Below, piece after piece: positions 12,617 through 27,300 of a stretch of DNA of 64,000 nucleotides (the first letter of the stretch is position 1; the number at the start of each line of letters is the position of its first letter). The stretch lies in assembly GCF_022539665.2 (NCBI RefSeq), contig NC_081337.1, forward strand, positions 3,696,679 to 3,760,678, given 5' to 3'. Origin of the DNA: Daphnia carinata. Taxonomy: Eukaryota > Arthropoda > Branchiopoda > Diplostraca > Daphniidae. The notes under the pieces are model-generated. The model was not told the origin of the DNA. It made no database searches and saw only the letters and a list, made by a program, of their open reading frames with translations. A program made the translations under genes and the position numbers.

Positions 12617-15600
12617 CTGCAAAAGAGAAACAACATTTTTTTTTTTTTTTTTAGAAAACAGCAGGTTAAACGTATCCCTTTCGTTCTGATTATATAGCGG
12701 CTAATAAAAAACAAAACAAAAATGGTATTTTGATTTATTCATACGGGGTGGGGAATGGGAGGGCCCAAGAAAACAAAAAGAAAAGTTGGACGTTTTCACT
12801 GTCATAAATAACACAACAACAACACACACACACACAAAAAAAAATGCTAGTTCTCTCACTGGCTCTGAACAGAGTTGAATATTCATGAACTCACTGGCCC
12901 AGGCACATCCTGACATGGCCCCCCTAAAAAAAAAAAAACACGGAGAACGAGAAGAAGAAGAAGAGGCCAGACACACATTGAATAATGTATAGAATCTACG
13001 CATCTCTTTCGGGGTCCGTTCGGTCCCATCATCTTTCTTCTTCTTCTTCTTCTTTAAAAAAAAAAAAATGTTAGAAACCGGCGACAAAAATATACCGGAA
13101 GAATTCAAACAATTAAAAACTACTGGCTCATCTTTCACAGTTCATTCCCCCCCCCCCAAAAAAAAATCGTGAATGTGTATAAAAAAAAATTGCCGCGGGA
13201 TTGCGGCAGTGGTGTATACCGGAGGCTATACATAGTAAAAAAAAAAAATAAAGGGCGAGTTACTAGATATAGAGCGAGAAAGAGGCCCTCTCTCTGTATA
13301 TATATATAGGCTATATATATATCGCGGTAGTAGTATTGATCATTCACTTGTGCGCCGAGCAATTTCCCCTGAGAGACGCTCTATATATATATGTGTGTGT
13401 GTGTGTACTCAATAGACGACTTTCGGCCCCAACTCCCGCCCCTCCAGTTTATCCCGACACCCCCCTCTGTTTTTAGACGCCTTCTCCAACTGTAAAAAAA
13501 AAAAGAGACGGGCGTATAGAGAGAGAGATGGCAATCAAAGAAAGAGCATCAGAGCAACGATGAAAGTAGATGTCGTAACAATCAAATTGAAAATACGTCC
13601 ACTAGAGTTTGAGTAGTTTTCTTTTTTTTTTTTTTTTAAATACATCAATATTTATGTATTTTTTTTTTTGGGGGGGGGGGAATGCCTTTCGTTTGATCCA
13701 TTCGCATCTAATGAAATCAAATGGGTTGCACACGCATAAATGGATCTCTATAACTCTTTTGGACCCGGGGCTTTATAAAGAAGCCATCCAAAAGGCTGGG
13801 ACTGACGTGGCGCGCGGTTTTTCAAATCGCGTAAAATACAACAATAACAACGAAAAATGGGGTGGGGGAGGAGGACGGGATAAAGCTGGAGGAAAATAGA
13901 GTGGGCCAAAAACTCAACGACGCGAGCTTCTTAATGGCCTGGGCCAGTATATAGGGAGAGATGTGCGGTTCTCAACCGACTAATTGACGTTAACAAGAAA
14001 GAAAGATCGCGCCATTACATCAAACGTCTCCAGCCCGAGTATATAGGCCTTTGTTACGTAACGATAGTTTGATACACAAGGCCGATATTGCCTTATATAT
14101 ATATCAAATTAAAAATAAAATAAACTGTGCCTTTTTTTTTTTTTTTTTTTTTTGCTTTTATTTGTTAACCGTCTGGCGTGGATGGCAATCGACGCGTTCA
14201 TTTGCTGTCGGCCCATAAAACCTCATCACCAGATGATGGGGGGAGGGAGAGAAAAAAAATGATGTGATATTAGTTTCGTGAGTCATAACACAAAACATAA
14301 TAAAAATTTTTTTTCTTTAAAACAAAAGAAGGGAGAGAAAAAAAAATGGACGCGATTGGAGGACGCTGGTCTCTTTTTTTTTTGTCCCTATCGAGCTTTG
14401 ATTGAAAGACGATCCGCACGTCCCCCCCACCCTTCTCAATCCCCCGAACTATCACTTACTGCAGTATCCCCCCCCCCCCAACCGACACACTTTGGGTGTG
14501 GCCCCTCGCAACAATGTCTTTACACACCCTAAATACAGAGATAAAGAAAAAAAAAAAAGAAAATCACGTGATATCAGACGACGTCGGGAGGGTCAAAGAT
14601 ATTGAAGAACAAACTACTAGTGTATAATATTAATGAATCGATCCCCCACCCCCACTACTCTTTCATCCTATATTTTTCTGTTACACACACAGACACACGA
14701 GACGTATTCGTGTATAGATTTTTTATAATCCCTACTTGGTGATGCAACCGGCGTTTTGGGAGCGTTTCTTCGCGACGCCCACTTTAAAAATGTATATCTG
14801 CGTGAATAGGGAAGGACAACATCCCACGTTGGGCCAATCCATATTTGAGAAATCATCAACCAAGGCAAGCAACCCCTTTCAACTCGATTGATCTCCTTAC
14901 GAGCACTTCATTTTTGACTTTCCAAAACCCAGTTTCGTCTGTTTTTATTTTTAACGTTTGAAACGTGTCTGCGATAGTCTTGCGCAACACATCCCAACGT
15001 GAGAGGATGTCACGGTCTGTCGACGAGTTGATTCAATTTGGTTTATTTATAAAAAAAAAAAAAAAAAACAAAAAAAAACCCAACGTTGGGCATTGAAAAT
15101 AAAGAGGGAGAGCGCTCCTTCCACAAGGGTGTGGCTGAAGGAAGACAATTAGTAGCCCAATTTTCACAATCGTCTCCCTTTCACATCCGGACAGGAGCCT
15201 TTTTTTTTTTTTCAACGTGAATGGCAAGTGAAGGGAACAGAGCGGCAACTTGCTAAGGCCTTGCTGTCAGTTTGTAACTCGGGCTGAAGCTAAAAAGATT
15301 CTTTTATTTATTTATTTCTTTTTTTTTTTTTTCTTTTAGAAAATAGAAATAAAAGTCGATTGAGTAAGAGGGGGAAAAAAAAAAAAGGCTCTATCCCCTC
15401 CGCTGCTGGAATCTCATTTTCTTTTTCAGCTTGTCCGACTGTGTTTGGCTCTTCCCGAAGAACGATAATCACGTTGCCTCTGAGTGTAGTCGATAGCTCA
15501 ACATCTACGTAAGGGGCTAGTGGATATGCGTTAGAATGAGAGTTTCCTTTTTTTTTAAAAAAAAAAAAAGAAAAATACAAGTAAAAAAAAAAAGGGAAAG

Positions 15601-17986
15601 AAATAAAATGCGAAAGTGTTCGTCAACAATTCACGATTTAAAAATGGCAACGCTGCATTAAAAAAAATATATATTACGCTAAAGTTCACGTGACTCGGAT
15701 AGCTAATGTCTTTTCATACATACGATCGTGTGTGAAAAAAAAAAAAAAAACATTTACACTGGCCATTGCCAACGCAAGCTGTTGCCCTAACACGATACAA
15801 ATTTCATAATCGAATCACGCCGGCTGCAATTCTTGGCAATACAAACAGCACATCAAAAAAAAAAAAAAAAAAAAAAAGAAAAATACATTTATGTATTCCA
15901 ATGGTAATTCCTCATCTCTCTCCTAATCGTGGTTGCGTAAGCTGATCGCCTTGAGGCTATCTTCGGAAAAAAAAAAAACGGAGCCAGCTTGCGGAATCGA
16001 AATGAAAAAGAGACGCAGGTGGCGTGAAAAGGACAGCGGCATTGCCGTCCATTCGTAAATAAACGCAAAAGAAAAAATAAAATAAAAAATACATGAAAAG
16101 ATGTGCGCCATCCGCAATATGCGATGAGATAATAGGCCGAAAGGACAAGTCGCCGTGCTGTGGAAAAGGTTGAAAACCTGACGAACGGTGCAAGTTCGTG
16201 AGCAAAGAAACGAGAGCCAATCATTGCGTCATTAATCACGAAACAGCGCCGCAAACGAACACGCCGAAACGATTCACGTACGTAAAAAAAAAGAAACTGG
16301 AGAAAACACAAGATGAAAAGAACGTAATGACTGCATTACAACAACACACGAGTTATGAAAATAATTTAGGTCATCTTTTTTTTTTTTTATGTATGTATAA
16401 ATAAAAGATTGTCCTATATTATTTGTTTTAAAAAAAAAAAATTTGAATAAACTGAGCGGAAGAGAAATGAGACGGAGGCTAACTGACAACATCAACTTGA
16501 ATCTTCGTAGGTACGAGAATCAAAAGACATTTCGGAATCGGAGATTCAACACGATCAGATAAAACAAGTCGATGAAAGGGAAAAACAAAAAAAAAAAAAG
16601 GGGGGAGGGCGAAATTCTTTGAAGACGGATGGACATTCCACCATCTCGCAAGACACAAACGCACCTGAGATGAGGACATGAATAATTTCTCTTAAAAAAA
16701 TAAACGGCTAAAAAATGAAAAATATTTTTTTTTTTTTTTCTAAAAGTTGCCTAAACATCGAAAACAAAAGAAGGTGACAAGAAAATATCAAAAAAAATAA
16801 AAATAAAAATAAGAGGCTCAAATATTAAAAAAAAAAAAATATTTAAAGATCCGGGCGGATGGACAACAAGATTTTCTCTTAGTCTGACACTTTTGAATAA
16901 ATCAACTTGCCTCAAAAAAAAAGGGGGGGGGGAGCCTCAAGCAGCTGTGTTTCTTAAGAGATTGTAGAAGACGACAAGAGATAGAAAAAAAATACGTTAT
17001 CAACAGCAGTTCATCATAACTCCTTCTATACACTATGTACATAAATAGACGGGAAGGGAATAGAATAATGTAGGGAAAAAAATAATAATAATAATAATTT
17101 TCAATCTCTTAAACTGTTTTTTTTTTTTGTTTGTTTTTGGCTTTGCATTGGATACCCGCAAAGAGGATTCACTCCCTCACGAAAAACGAATTCGAAAAGA
17201 TTGAAACGCCGTGATTTTTCGATTCGTCCGCATCATTTTTCAGGGCGCTGTCATCTTTTAATTTTTTTCTATTTTTTTTTATTTTTTTTTTTTCAAAGTT
17301 ATTATCATTCACCGTCCCGCTTGAAAACTAGCGGGGTCCCCTTCACGTCGTGTAACGTTTGTCAAGCGACATGTTGACAGCTGCGAAAGGAAAGCCCAAC
17401 GGGATCCACATACTGACGAGTCCCCTCAGATATCCGAAACCCCCCCCCCTCCCGAAAAAAAAAAAAAAAAGAGGAGAGGAATAGACGAAAACGAAAACTA
17501 AGACGGACGGCCCGTGTCACCTTCTTCACGATCTTCAACGAGGCAAAGCAAAACAAAGACCCTACACGCTCACTTGGGGATAACTTGAGGCCGGATATGA
17601 AGCCGGCATCGTTCGATTCCTTTCGATTTCATTTTTTTTTTTTTTCTGATCCTCAAAACAAATAAATGGCGAGTGTTAGTCGCTTCGTCGCTCTCATTTA
17701 ATTGCTTTTTCTCCCTTTTTTATTTAACAAGAGTGGCGTATAAACTTTGAACTTTGGTGTAGAAGACGCACGCAAGTTATCCTCGTTCTTTTCTCCCCCC
17801 TCCCCCCTCTCTCACATGCGCTATCTGATTTGCCGTTGACAACACTAACGATGCGCAACTCTATACCCAAAAAAACTTGTCGAGGGGGGGAGAAAAATTT
17901 TTAAATTCTTTTTAAAAAATAAAAGAACACAAAAAAAAAAAAAAAAAAATTCAAAAATGTTGAACATTTTCAAGTGGAAAACGCCG

Positions 17987-18014
<28 letters not shown>
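17987..18014. repeat. (GA)n microsatellite
   Basis: Uninterrupted GA tract of about 28 nt; a shorter GA tract follows at about 18117. Confidence 0.9.
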
Positions 18015-18017
<3 letters not shown>

Positions 18018-19449
18018 GACAGCATTTCTTGAAGAGGGGGACCTACCAGGACGAAAGCCGAGGTCCTATTTATACGTTACATCGCACGGCTACACACACA
18101 CACACATACACACACAGAGAGAGAGAGAAGAAAATGCATGAGCTTCAGCGTTTTGAAGAGAGAGTCAACACAAAACATCTGCCGCAAAGACGAGCGACAC
18201 CCACTTCAAACATGGCGGGTTCTCGTTCAAAATCAAACACAACAAAAATTGTAATGGTCATTTAAAAAAAAAAAAAAAAAAAAAAATGTGGACCGCAATT
18301 GATATCTAAGCTTTATCCCCAAAATGCCATATCTTTTATTCTCAATCGAAGCGTGAGTGCGATAGGGGACTCTCTTGCTGGACACTGGGCAAAAAGCATG
18401 CCGCCGCAAAATACAATGCGCCAAGCGAAAAAGGGAAGCCACACAAAGGAAATAGTAATAAAAAAAAAAATGCGGCCAGGTGTAATTCTCACTTTCACAG
18501 ATAAACGCTTTAAAAAATGTATACATTTTTGCCCCCCCCCCCCTATCTCGTTCTTTGCTGTGGGGAAAAATGATATAAATTTAAAAAGAAAAAAAAAAAG
18601 GGACGGCCTGTTTATGTCGCCTGTGCGGTATCTTCTGGTTCGAATTAGTTCCGCGCTGACTAGCCTGCGACTTATGTCCCAACACCCACAGTCCCGTTCA
18701 ATGGCCCGTGCCTCTTTCGGAACAAACCATATCCCACAGGAATATATAGAACACACGTTCTTTTTTGGGGGAAAACAAAAAAAAGGGCTCAAATAAATCC
18801 AAAAGCTATGCGGCTGAAAGTGTTCCAGACTTTTCGTGTTATTGAAGCAGATAAAAATTTAAAAAAAAAAACGGCTCAATCTCGTTCATCGCCTAGTGGT
18901 GGGCTGTAAGATTTCCAAAGAAAAAAAAAATTCACGTTCTATTTCATTTTGAAATGTTACATAAAAAGCCGTGCGTGCGTGTTGGACACGTTTCGAAAAT
19001 TTCCGAGAACGTCGGGGGGAAAAAAAAAATGGGCGACGCCAATACGCGCCAGTTTGATGAAACTGTGTGTAATCAGTCGATTGTTATATAGAATAAAAAA
19101 AAAAAATGAATAGACTATGTCGCACCCAATCTAGACAGGTTTTTTTTCTTTCGGGCCGCCGTGAGACGATTGAAAAGATTTCCAACGTTTGTTCGGCCCT
19201 TTCAGATAAGACGCGAAAAAAAAAAAAAAAAAAATGGCTCACTGGGATTGTCTGTAAAGATCTTGCGCGTGTGTGTGTGTCGATTGCTGGAACCGGAATT
19301 GCTACGAAGAAAAAAGGAGGAGACCGTGAATCGAATGATAACATTCGGGCATCTTCCAACATTTTCTTTTAAGACAGACGATGATGACCAACGACTAGGT
19401 TCACTGCCTTGATCCAGCTCAAGTAAATAAATGTAAAAAAAACAAAAAA

Positions 19450-19450
<1 letters not shown>

Positions 19451-19485
<35 letters not shown>
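19451..19485. repeat. (CT)n microsatellite
   Basis: CT tract of about 35 nt, one of the longest dinucleotide tracts in the window. Confidence 0.9.
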
Positions 19486-19489
<4 letters not shown>

Positions 19490-20337
19490 GGCTTTGTTTT
19501 GTGTTCTATCCTTTAATGCTGATGGCGCAGCATTTTTTTTTTTTTTTCGTGTGTGCGGATATGGCAACTTCCGCTCGCCTTCACATTCGTTTGCCCATCT
19601 TTTTTTTTTTTTTTTTTTTTTTTTCTCAAGAGTTTTTTGCTTTTTTTTTTTCCTGAGACAAGATGATGCGGATACTATCCCCCCCCCCTCCTAGCTGGTA
19701 TAATAAGTACAGAGTGTGTGTGTCCAAATGATGTTGCTTGATGAGCACCACACACTAGCAGACCAGAAATTGACTGGTGCTCGTTACGAGTGCCGAGGGA
19801 ACTGCCCCTCCGTCAGGAAAAATATTAGGACAGTTCCTCCACCCTCCCCCCCCCCACTTGTACCATCTCCCTTCCTTCCGTGTGTGTGTGTGTGTTGCAT
19901 ATAGATCACACACACACAACTTTGTTTGCGTGCGTTTCCATCCGCCACTGGGCACACTAGTAAAAACGAGAGGGCTAGCTTTCGATGGACGAACGAGATC
20001 GTCTTTCACCATCATCATCGATCACCTCCACCCCATCCCCATTTGCAGAGTCCCCCCCCCCCCCCAGAGGCTAGCCACCATCCGGATAAGGGAGGAGAAA
20101 TTTCCCGGAAGGGCCACTTTGCGTGGATGTTTAAAATTTGAAAAACACACAAAAAAAGAAATGTGAAACTAATAAAGAGTTCACGCGCGCAAAATGAAGA
20201 AACGTGCGGAATGAATCGCTTTGAAAAGATAATCGATTTAAATATATTTAAAAAAAAAAAAAAACCAAAAAATTTGTGTAAACCAGTTGACGGCGGTTTG
20301 TGTGACAGGCATCAAGAGTTTTTCTGGTTGCCACGTC

Positions 20338-20369
<32 letters not shown>

Positions 20370-21351
20370 TGTCAAGGAAATCAAACTGAAAAGATGACAG
20401 TCCCCTCAAAGGGCAGCCATTTGACACATTTCAATCTCCCCCCCCCCCTTCATTCTTCTTAAAAAAAAAAAAATGTTTTAACAAGAAAAAAAGAAAATTT
20501 TTTATATTTTGAAATGTACCGCCGATTGTTTTCCACCCCCTGGTGGTAAATAATGTACCACATCGTTTTCCCTATCAAAGGTAGTCGGGTTTTATTGCGC
20601 GCTCGGTTGAACCCGCTGCGTTTTCTTTTTCCGACTGACACATCCAGGCAATGGAAACGAAAGGACGGGATAGCGATTTCGATCGCAACCGTATATAAAT
20701 ACACAATAGTAGAAATAAGAAAAGGAAGGGATGAAAACGCGCGGTTGAATAAACAATACAATACAAACTGAAGAGTGTCACTGCTACAACCTGGCGATAA
20801 CATCTGTACAGCAGCGGGTCCCCCCCCCCTTCTTTAAAAATAAAATAAAAAGGAAATCGAGAAGTTGCCTCTTTCTTCTTCTTTTTTTTTCAAATCCGGT
20901 TTTTTTTTTTTTAAATTCATTTTGATGTAAAAAAAAAAAGATGAAAGACGAGTTTCTTGGGAGACGTGCTCCGTGACGAGTTGCGTGATACCGACCAGTG
21001 CCAACCAATTGGTCCCGCTCTTTTCTACCACCCAGGGCAGCAGACGACATCTTTGATGCATTGACACATTTCATTTCTTCTTCTTCTCATTTTTTTTTTA
21101 TAGGAGATAGCGTCAAATGTAGTACACACACAACAATAAAAGAAAGAAAAAAAGGATCGTGTCGACCACGAATAGGCAAACAAAAAAAAAAAAACTTTGG
21201 TGGTGATCTCTTTTTTTTTTTCTTTACACGCGAGGAAAACCGCGTGACCAATTTGAATATAACCGCAAAACAGCAGACGACTCCAATAAAAAAAAAAAAA
21301 AAAAAAAGAGAGAAACAAGACAACACGTTTTGGTCTCTTCTCAAACAAAAG

Positions 21352-21383
<32 letters not shown>

Positions 21384-24300
21384 CTTGACGTGTGTCTCTC
21401 TCCTTTTATCCTGCCTTTCCGCCCCGTCAAACTGGCAACGACTCCAACCGATCCTGACACACAGACACGGCCCTTCCTTGTATTCGCCCTTCAGCTGGAA
21501 AAATGAAGCTTTTTTAACATTTTAAAATGCTACCAAAAAGCCCAAGCAAAACAGCTGTAACGTCCATACTAAAATTTAAAAATAAAAAACATTGTCCTCG
21601 ATTTTTTTTTTTTTTTTTAAACGCTTCGCACGAATTTTTCCAAAAAAAAAAAAAAAAAAACTGGTTACACACAGAAGTGTGTAAAAAAAAACACAAAAAA
21701 AAAACGATTCTATATATATACACACACCGCGATGAAGGATGTATAGACGGCGGGGAGGATGGGAAAAAGGCCGCTTGATTTTATACCGTCGGTCGTTAGT
21801 TACATGATTAAGAGCAAAAGGATGATCAATCAAAGTATGGAAAACGCATCATATTTTTCTTTTTCCCACCATCTTTTAAAAGACGAAGGTGGAGAAATCG
21901 ACAAAAAAATAAAATAAAGACAAAATTTCATATTTGAAGAAGAGAAAAGGGCCATGCGTGCTGAGCGTTTTATACGTGCTCACGTATTATGGCCGAAGAT
22001 GACATAGAAGAAAAAAAAAAAAAAAAAAAGAGTGGCCTATACACGAGCAGGGACGAACCCATCCCTCTCTATATAAATACATATTACATTTCCACTTCAA
22101 AGAGCCGTTCTTTTTTCTTTTCTTTTCAGCACCGAAGACATTTGACAACTCACTTTGCGACGACGCCAGAGGGGGGTTTCTCTCACCGCCCATTGAGATG
22201 GTGAAGACCTCCCCCCCCCCCATCTCCACACATCCAACAACAGCAAAAAAAAAAAAAAAAATTTTGAAAAGAAAAAAAAAATAATAATAAAGTGAGCAAT
22301 TCACCGGCCGAGTGGAAAAAAGAAAATCAAAAGGGACACAACGAATAAAATCGACGAAGTTTAAAAAAAAAAAAAAAGAAAAGAAAAAATACCATGGAGC
22401 GATGGCCGACAATTTATGATCGTCCCCTTAAACTGAGAAGCCTGGACCGTCGATGAATATAAATGTACCTTGGGCACCCCACACACAACAATAGAATGAC
22501 GTGCGTTTTTGAACTCGAAAATGTCACACACCCCGTCCACCATTGGGATCAAAGTTTTCCGCATCGATAGACGAACCTGCTGGATTTCTTTTTATTCTCA
22601 AATTCGGGAACCCCATTTTGTGACAGCTCATATTCGATGTGTTGGATGGGTGAGAGTATAAAAACGTAACCCGGGTAACACACATCGTTCTTTTTCATTT
22701 AAATGCACCGTGATTACCGACAAAGAGTACGTTCACCTGGGCAGGTGCACTGGCCACGAAATCAAATGGTGAAGTCTAGTGAGAGATGACAGATCAAAAA
22801 GATGTCAGTCATTTTTATCTGTGTCCAACATGTCACGCAAGTTTTTTTTTTTTTTTTTGAGGAATCGTTTGAGGGCCATGGGCGAGCATAATCTCTCTTC
22901 CGATGAAATTGTTTTTTTGTTTTTTTTTTAGAATTTCATTAAAGCATCTGATTAGACCCGTTTCTCTTGAAAATAAAAAAAACAAAAACAGGGGAGAACT
23001 GATAGGAGAAGAGCGCGCGCGAGCGCTTTCGATTCGGAGAAATAGGTGGGAAAAGATGTTACCATCACAAAATGAGTTTGCGTTATCCAGTTGTAGCTCA
23101 TTCTTGTTACTCAACTAACCCATCCCCAATCTGTACAAAAAAAAAGGAATGAAATAAACCGACAGGGGATTTTTTTTTTTTTTAAAGCTTCGGGGAATTG
23201 ACGCATGCAAAACAAATGTATGAAAACACGTTTCATTTTGCGGCCCCGTGTAATTGGAATCGCACGGCGAGGGGCCCCTTTCGAATTTCATCGATTTGAC
23301 TTCATCACGTAAGAAGCGGAGAGAGAGAGAGAGAGAGAGACAATATAGAAATATTTTATGGGGACACACAATTTTTTTTTTTCTTCTTCTTTCAAAAACG
23401 GCTATTGTTCCGCACCATTACGACCCTACCCCCCGACTAGCATCAGTGACTCTTCCTATTTTTCTTCAACATTCGAAAAATCATTTGCCGCGTGAAAAAC
23501 AAAAAAAATTCAAACGTGAAAATGAATCGTCAAAAAAAAAAAACAAGAACTCGGTAAAAAAAAAAAAAAAAAATAAGAAGAGTGAGAAAATTCCAATGCA
23601 AATGAGTTCCCAACAAAAAAAAAATAGACACCCCCGTGCTCTTCTCGAGCCCCCAAGTGCGTTATACAAGAATGTCAGACCAGAGTTAATAGTTAACATC
23701 TTTTTTTTTTTTTCTCTTTCAGAAATCTCTCAAGTTCTTTTCAGTGACGCAATAACAAGGGGGAAGATGGCTTCGTTAACGAGGCGCCGAAAGGTGTTGG
23801 TGCTATTATCAAGTCTAGTATAGAAAGATAACCTTTTTCATTTCTTTTTCGACCTGCGCAAAGGCAGAAATATGCAAATCGGATGGTTGAGGCGCTATCG
23901 AAAAACAGAAGACTTTTCGAAAACGATTAGAAGCTGCTATACCCCATTTTGTACAGCCGCACAAAAAAAAAACCCTATGCATATAGAGAAGGTGAGTCAA
24001 AGAAGATTCTCTTTAAGTGGCTCCCAGAAAGGTAAAAATAATAACATTTTGTTTTCTTTTTAAACAAAAGACAATCCCAAAATGCGGGTCAAACAAGGAG
24101 AAGATTTTTGAAACACTAAAAAAGGCTCGTCTTCCCAACCAACGCCAAAAGCTAATAGGGAAAAAAAAAAACAGCATAATTTCGCAATTGATCCAAGTCC
24201 GGTTTTTTGCTTTACAGCTGGCCCCGATGTGTGTGGCTCGCATACGCACACCGTTAGCATTTTCTCTGCCTAATCCTTTTTGTTTTGTTTTCGATAAACT

Positions 24301-27300
24301 TGTAAGAAAGAACCGACCACACTATATCCCATTCCCTCTTTTTAACCCCCCCATTTTGGGACTTACAAAGTCATCGACCATCGGATGGAGGGGGTCCCGA
24401 CATTGGCCTCAGTGGGAGAGCTTTTTCTTTTTAAACATTTATATTTTTGTTTTTATAGACGGCATTTTTAAGTTGTAGACTAGCGTAGCACCATAAACTA
24501 TTGATGTTGCAGGACAAACTCTGTGTGTGTGTGTGAGTGTCTTTTATTCTTTTAACGATGGACACCGCGCCTCGTCGATTGGGTACAACTCAATCGCTGA
24601 GCTTCTCCCCCCCCTGTTAGATGAAACGATTCTTTTTTTTTTATGCAAATGTCCTCGATGATGCCTCGAAAAAACAAGAAGAAGATCCATCAAGACATCG
24701 TTTTTCTTTTTCAAAAAAATAAAGGGCACACACCACGGATATTTTTCTACCTTTTGGGGCTCTCGATTTTAGCACCTCGACACGAGACCCCAATTTCCTG
24801 ATGGGGCCTTTCAGGAAAAAAAAAAAAAAGATGTTAAAGGGCAAAAGCGCGGGCGGAGTTGGGGGCCCTTCATTGCGATTCAGGAATGTGCGCATATACA
24901 ACATCATCAGAGGGGGGTGTCTGAGCAATTCATGAACACAAAAAAAAAGGCCCTATGGTAAACCACAGCCGTGAAATAATTAAAACATCTTGACCTTTTT
25001 TTCCTTTCTTTTTCTCACCGTAAGTTTTCCCTCCTCTACGGTGTTGTAGGGTGGGAGAGGCTATAGATTTTCTATTTTATTTTTTATTGCTTTGACAGTC
25101 GAAGAAAGGCGGAGAGAAAGAGACGTCAGAACTGAAACATAAGCAGGGGCTCTCTTCTCTACCTGGACACGCTGGGCAAATTGCATATCGTCCTACCGTT
25201 CTACGCTTTTGAAGCTCATGAATGTTCATGAAAAGAAATTGTACACTGCATGACCCAGTGACAACATCATTCGAAAAAGGCTTTCGATTAAGAAAATAGA
25301 GCAACTTTGAAAAAAGAATAGCAGTAATCAAGAGATTCATGAAAAAAAAAAAAAAAGGCCACTGTGTACGTTACTAATTGTTGGGTGCGAGAGTCAAGGT
25401 CTATTCCATCTGGCCCTTTCTCTCCGGGCGACAGATGAAAATGCTTCACGTAAAGAAAGGTCGGCAGGGGCCGATGCTGCGTGAAACTGTTCACCAAATA
25501 CCATTAAAGAAAAAGGAAGAATAAAGATGTTGAAAATTGCAGGGGCCTCGGGAAAAAAACAACAACAACAACAACACAATGACCAACTGTATCATCTAGT
25601 TTTTTTGTTTGGCCGGCAGCGCAATTTTTGGAAAGAGCCGACAAACGATACAGCACAATTGCAGACAGAGTTTGGTGTGCTCGTGAGAAGGAGAAGAAGA
25701 AGAAGGTCCAACGGCAATTTGCGCTTGTTGGCAAAGGCAATGGCCCCCTCTAGGGCTCTCCCAATGAAATATAGCTATTCATCCGCACAAGAGGTATAAA
25801 TATACACCTGACACCTTTTATCTCTCGCAGCCAAAGTGTCCGCAGGGCACCGCTGGCCGAATACCATTTACACCTCCTTGATATAGGGGGTTGAAAAGTT
25901 TCTTCTTTTTCTCGAAAAAAAAAATACAAGGAAAAAGTCGTGTAGACACACAAACTTGAGAAACAGGTCAATCTATATTTTTAAAAACGTGTTTCCATTT
26001 TTTTTAATGGCCGTTTTGATTGATACCTGAATTCAAATTTAATGTCACCAAAGTCACATTTTTTAAAAATTCTTTAAAATTTTAACGACGACGTGTCAGA
26101 AAATAAAACAAGTGACGTGCTATGATAAGTCAATCAACGTCGCGCAAAAAAAGTTTCACAAAGCGGCAAATTGTTTGTTCTTTACGACTCGTCCAACTGG
26201 GCGTAGATGTTAAAAAAAAAAAATTCTAATTTTATGTAGATTTCTTTTTTTTTTTTAACGATTCAAAACGAGTCTGAGAGAGCCCGGCCGAAATTATAAA
26301 CGCATTTCCAGAGGGGGTGAGAGAAAAACAAACGCAAGTTACGATTGAGTCATCAAAAAAAAAAAGAAAAAAAGAAGATCCTTTTGCACAACTGTAAACA
26401 TCGTTAATAAAAAAGAAATTTTAAACTTCTCTAATTTGTTTGCTAACCGGAGAAGGTCGAAAACAAAAATGAAACACGAGACGGAAGGCACACCAAAAGT
26501 TAAATAACCCGAGTCGTTTAAAAAGGGGGAGCTAAGGTCATTATACCCTGGGCTGTCTTCAAAAGGGCAGTTGTTTCACATCTCAATTTTAAATTGTTTC
26601 TATTCGCTTCTTTGTTTCCCCCCCCCCCCCCCCAAAAAAAAGACCTTGTCGGTAAACCATCCGTCCATTTTGACGTGCCGCAATTGACCTCTTTTTATTG
26701 AACAAAAAATAATGTTTGCAGCCTTTATTTTAAATAAGATACATCTCCTCCCACAGGTAAAAAAAAAAAAAAACTGGAACTATAAAGTTTTTGGAGGTAA
26801 AGTAGCTGGAACGATATGGTCATCCCCCCAGTGTCAAAGACACATACCTGATCAATTTGTGTCCAACGCTTCTCATCCCCTTCCTTCCACATAAAGCCCA
26901 ACGGTGGGTTTATAAGGAGGAGTCTATTTCCAAACCCTCACCTGACCCAAGGAGGGCAAGGAACAGAAAATTGGGGGCAGAAAAAGAAAAAAAAAAAGGT
27001 AAAATGTCCGTGTAACAGGTATAACACGAGGTGTATAATTTCTCTCCCTCCATTCTTTCTTTTTCCCTGTCTTTTCTTAACCTACCCAAATGTTCCGCTT
27101 GCTGCCGGCTATTCGGCATACCTGGAGAGAGAGAACTTCTGAAACAAAAAAAGAATTTCTAAAACATCCATCTTTTTTCCCCTTGTTTCACTCTCTCTTA
27201 ACTTAGCCCGTCCTCTCGTGTCCAACCGTGAAAAATGCGTATAAAAGCCAATTGCCTCTGCATCTCGCCTTTTTCTTGTATGGGCTGCATAGGGAAAATA

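Noticed and set aside
19777-20166. 129-codon Pro/His-rich frame
   Set aside because: Built largely from C runs, CA/TG repeats and their flanks; the reverse strand is equally open, which points to low complexity.
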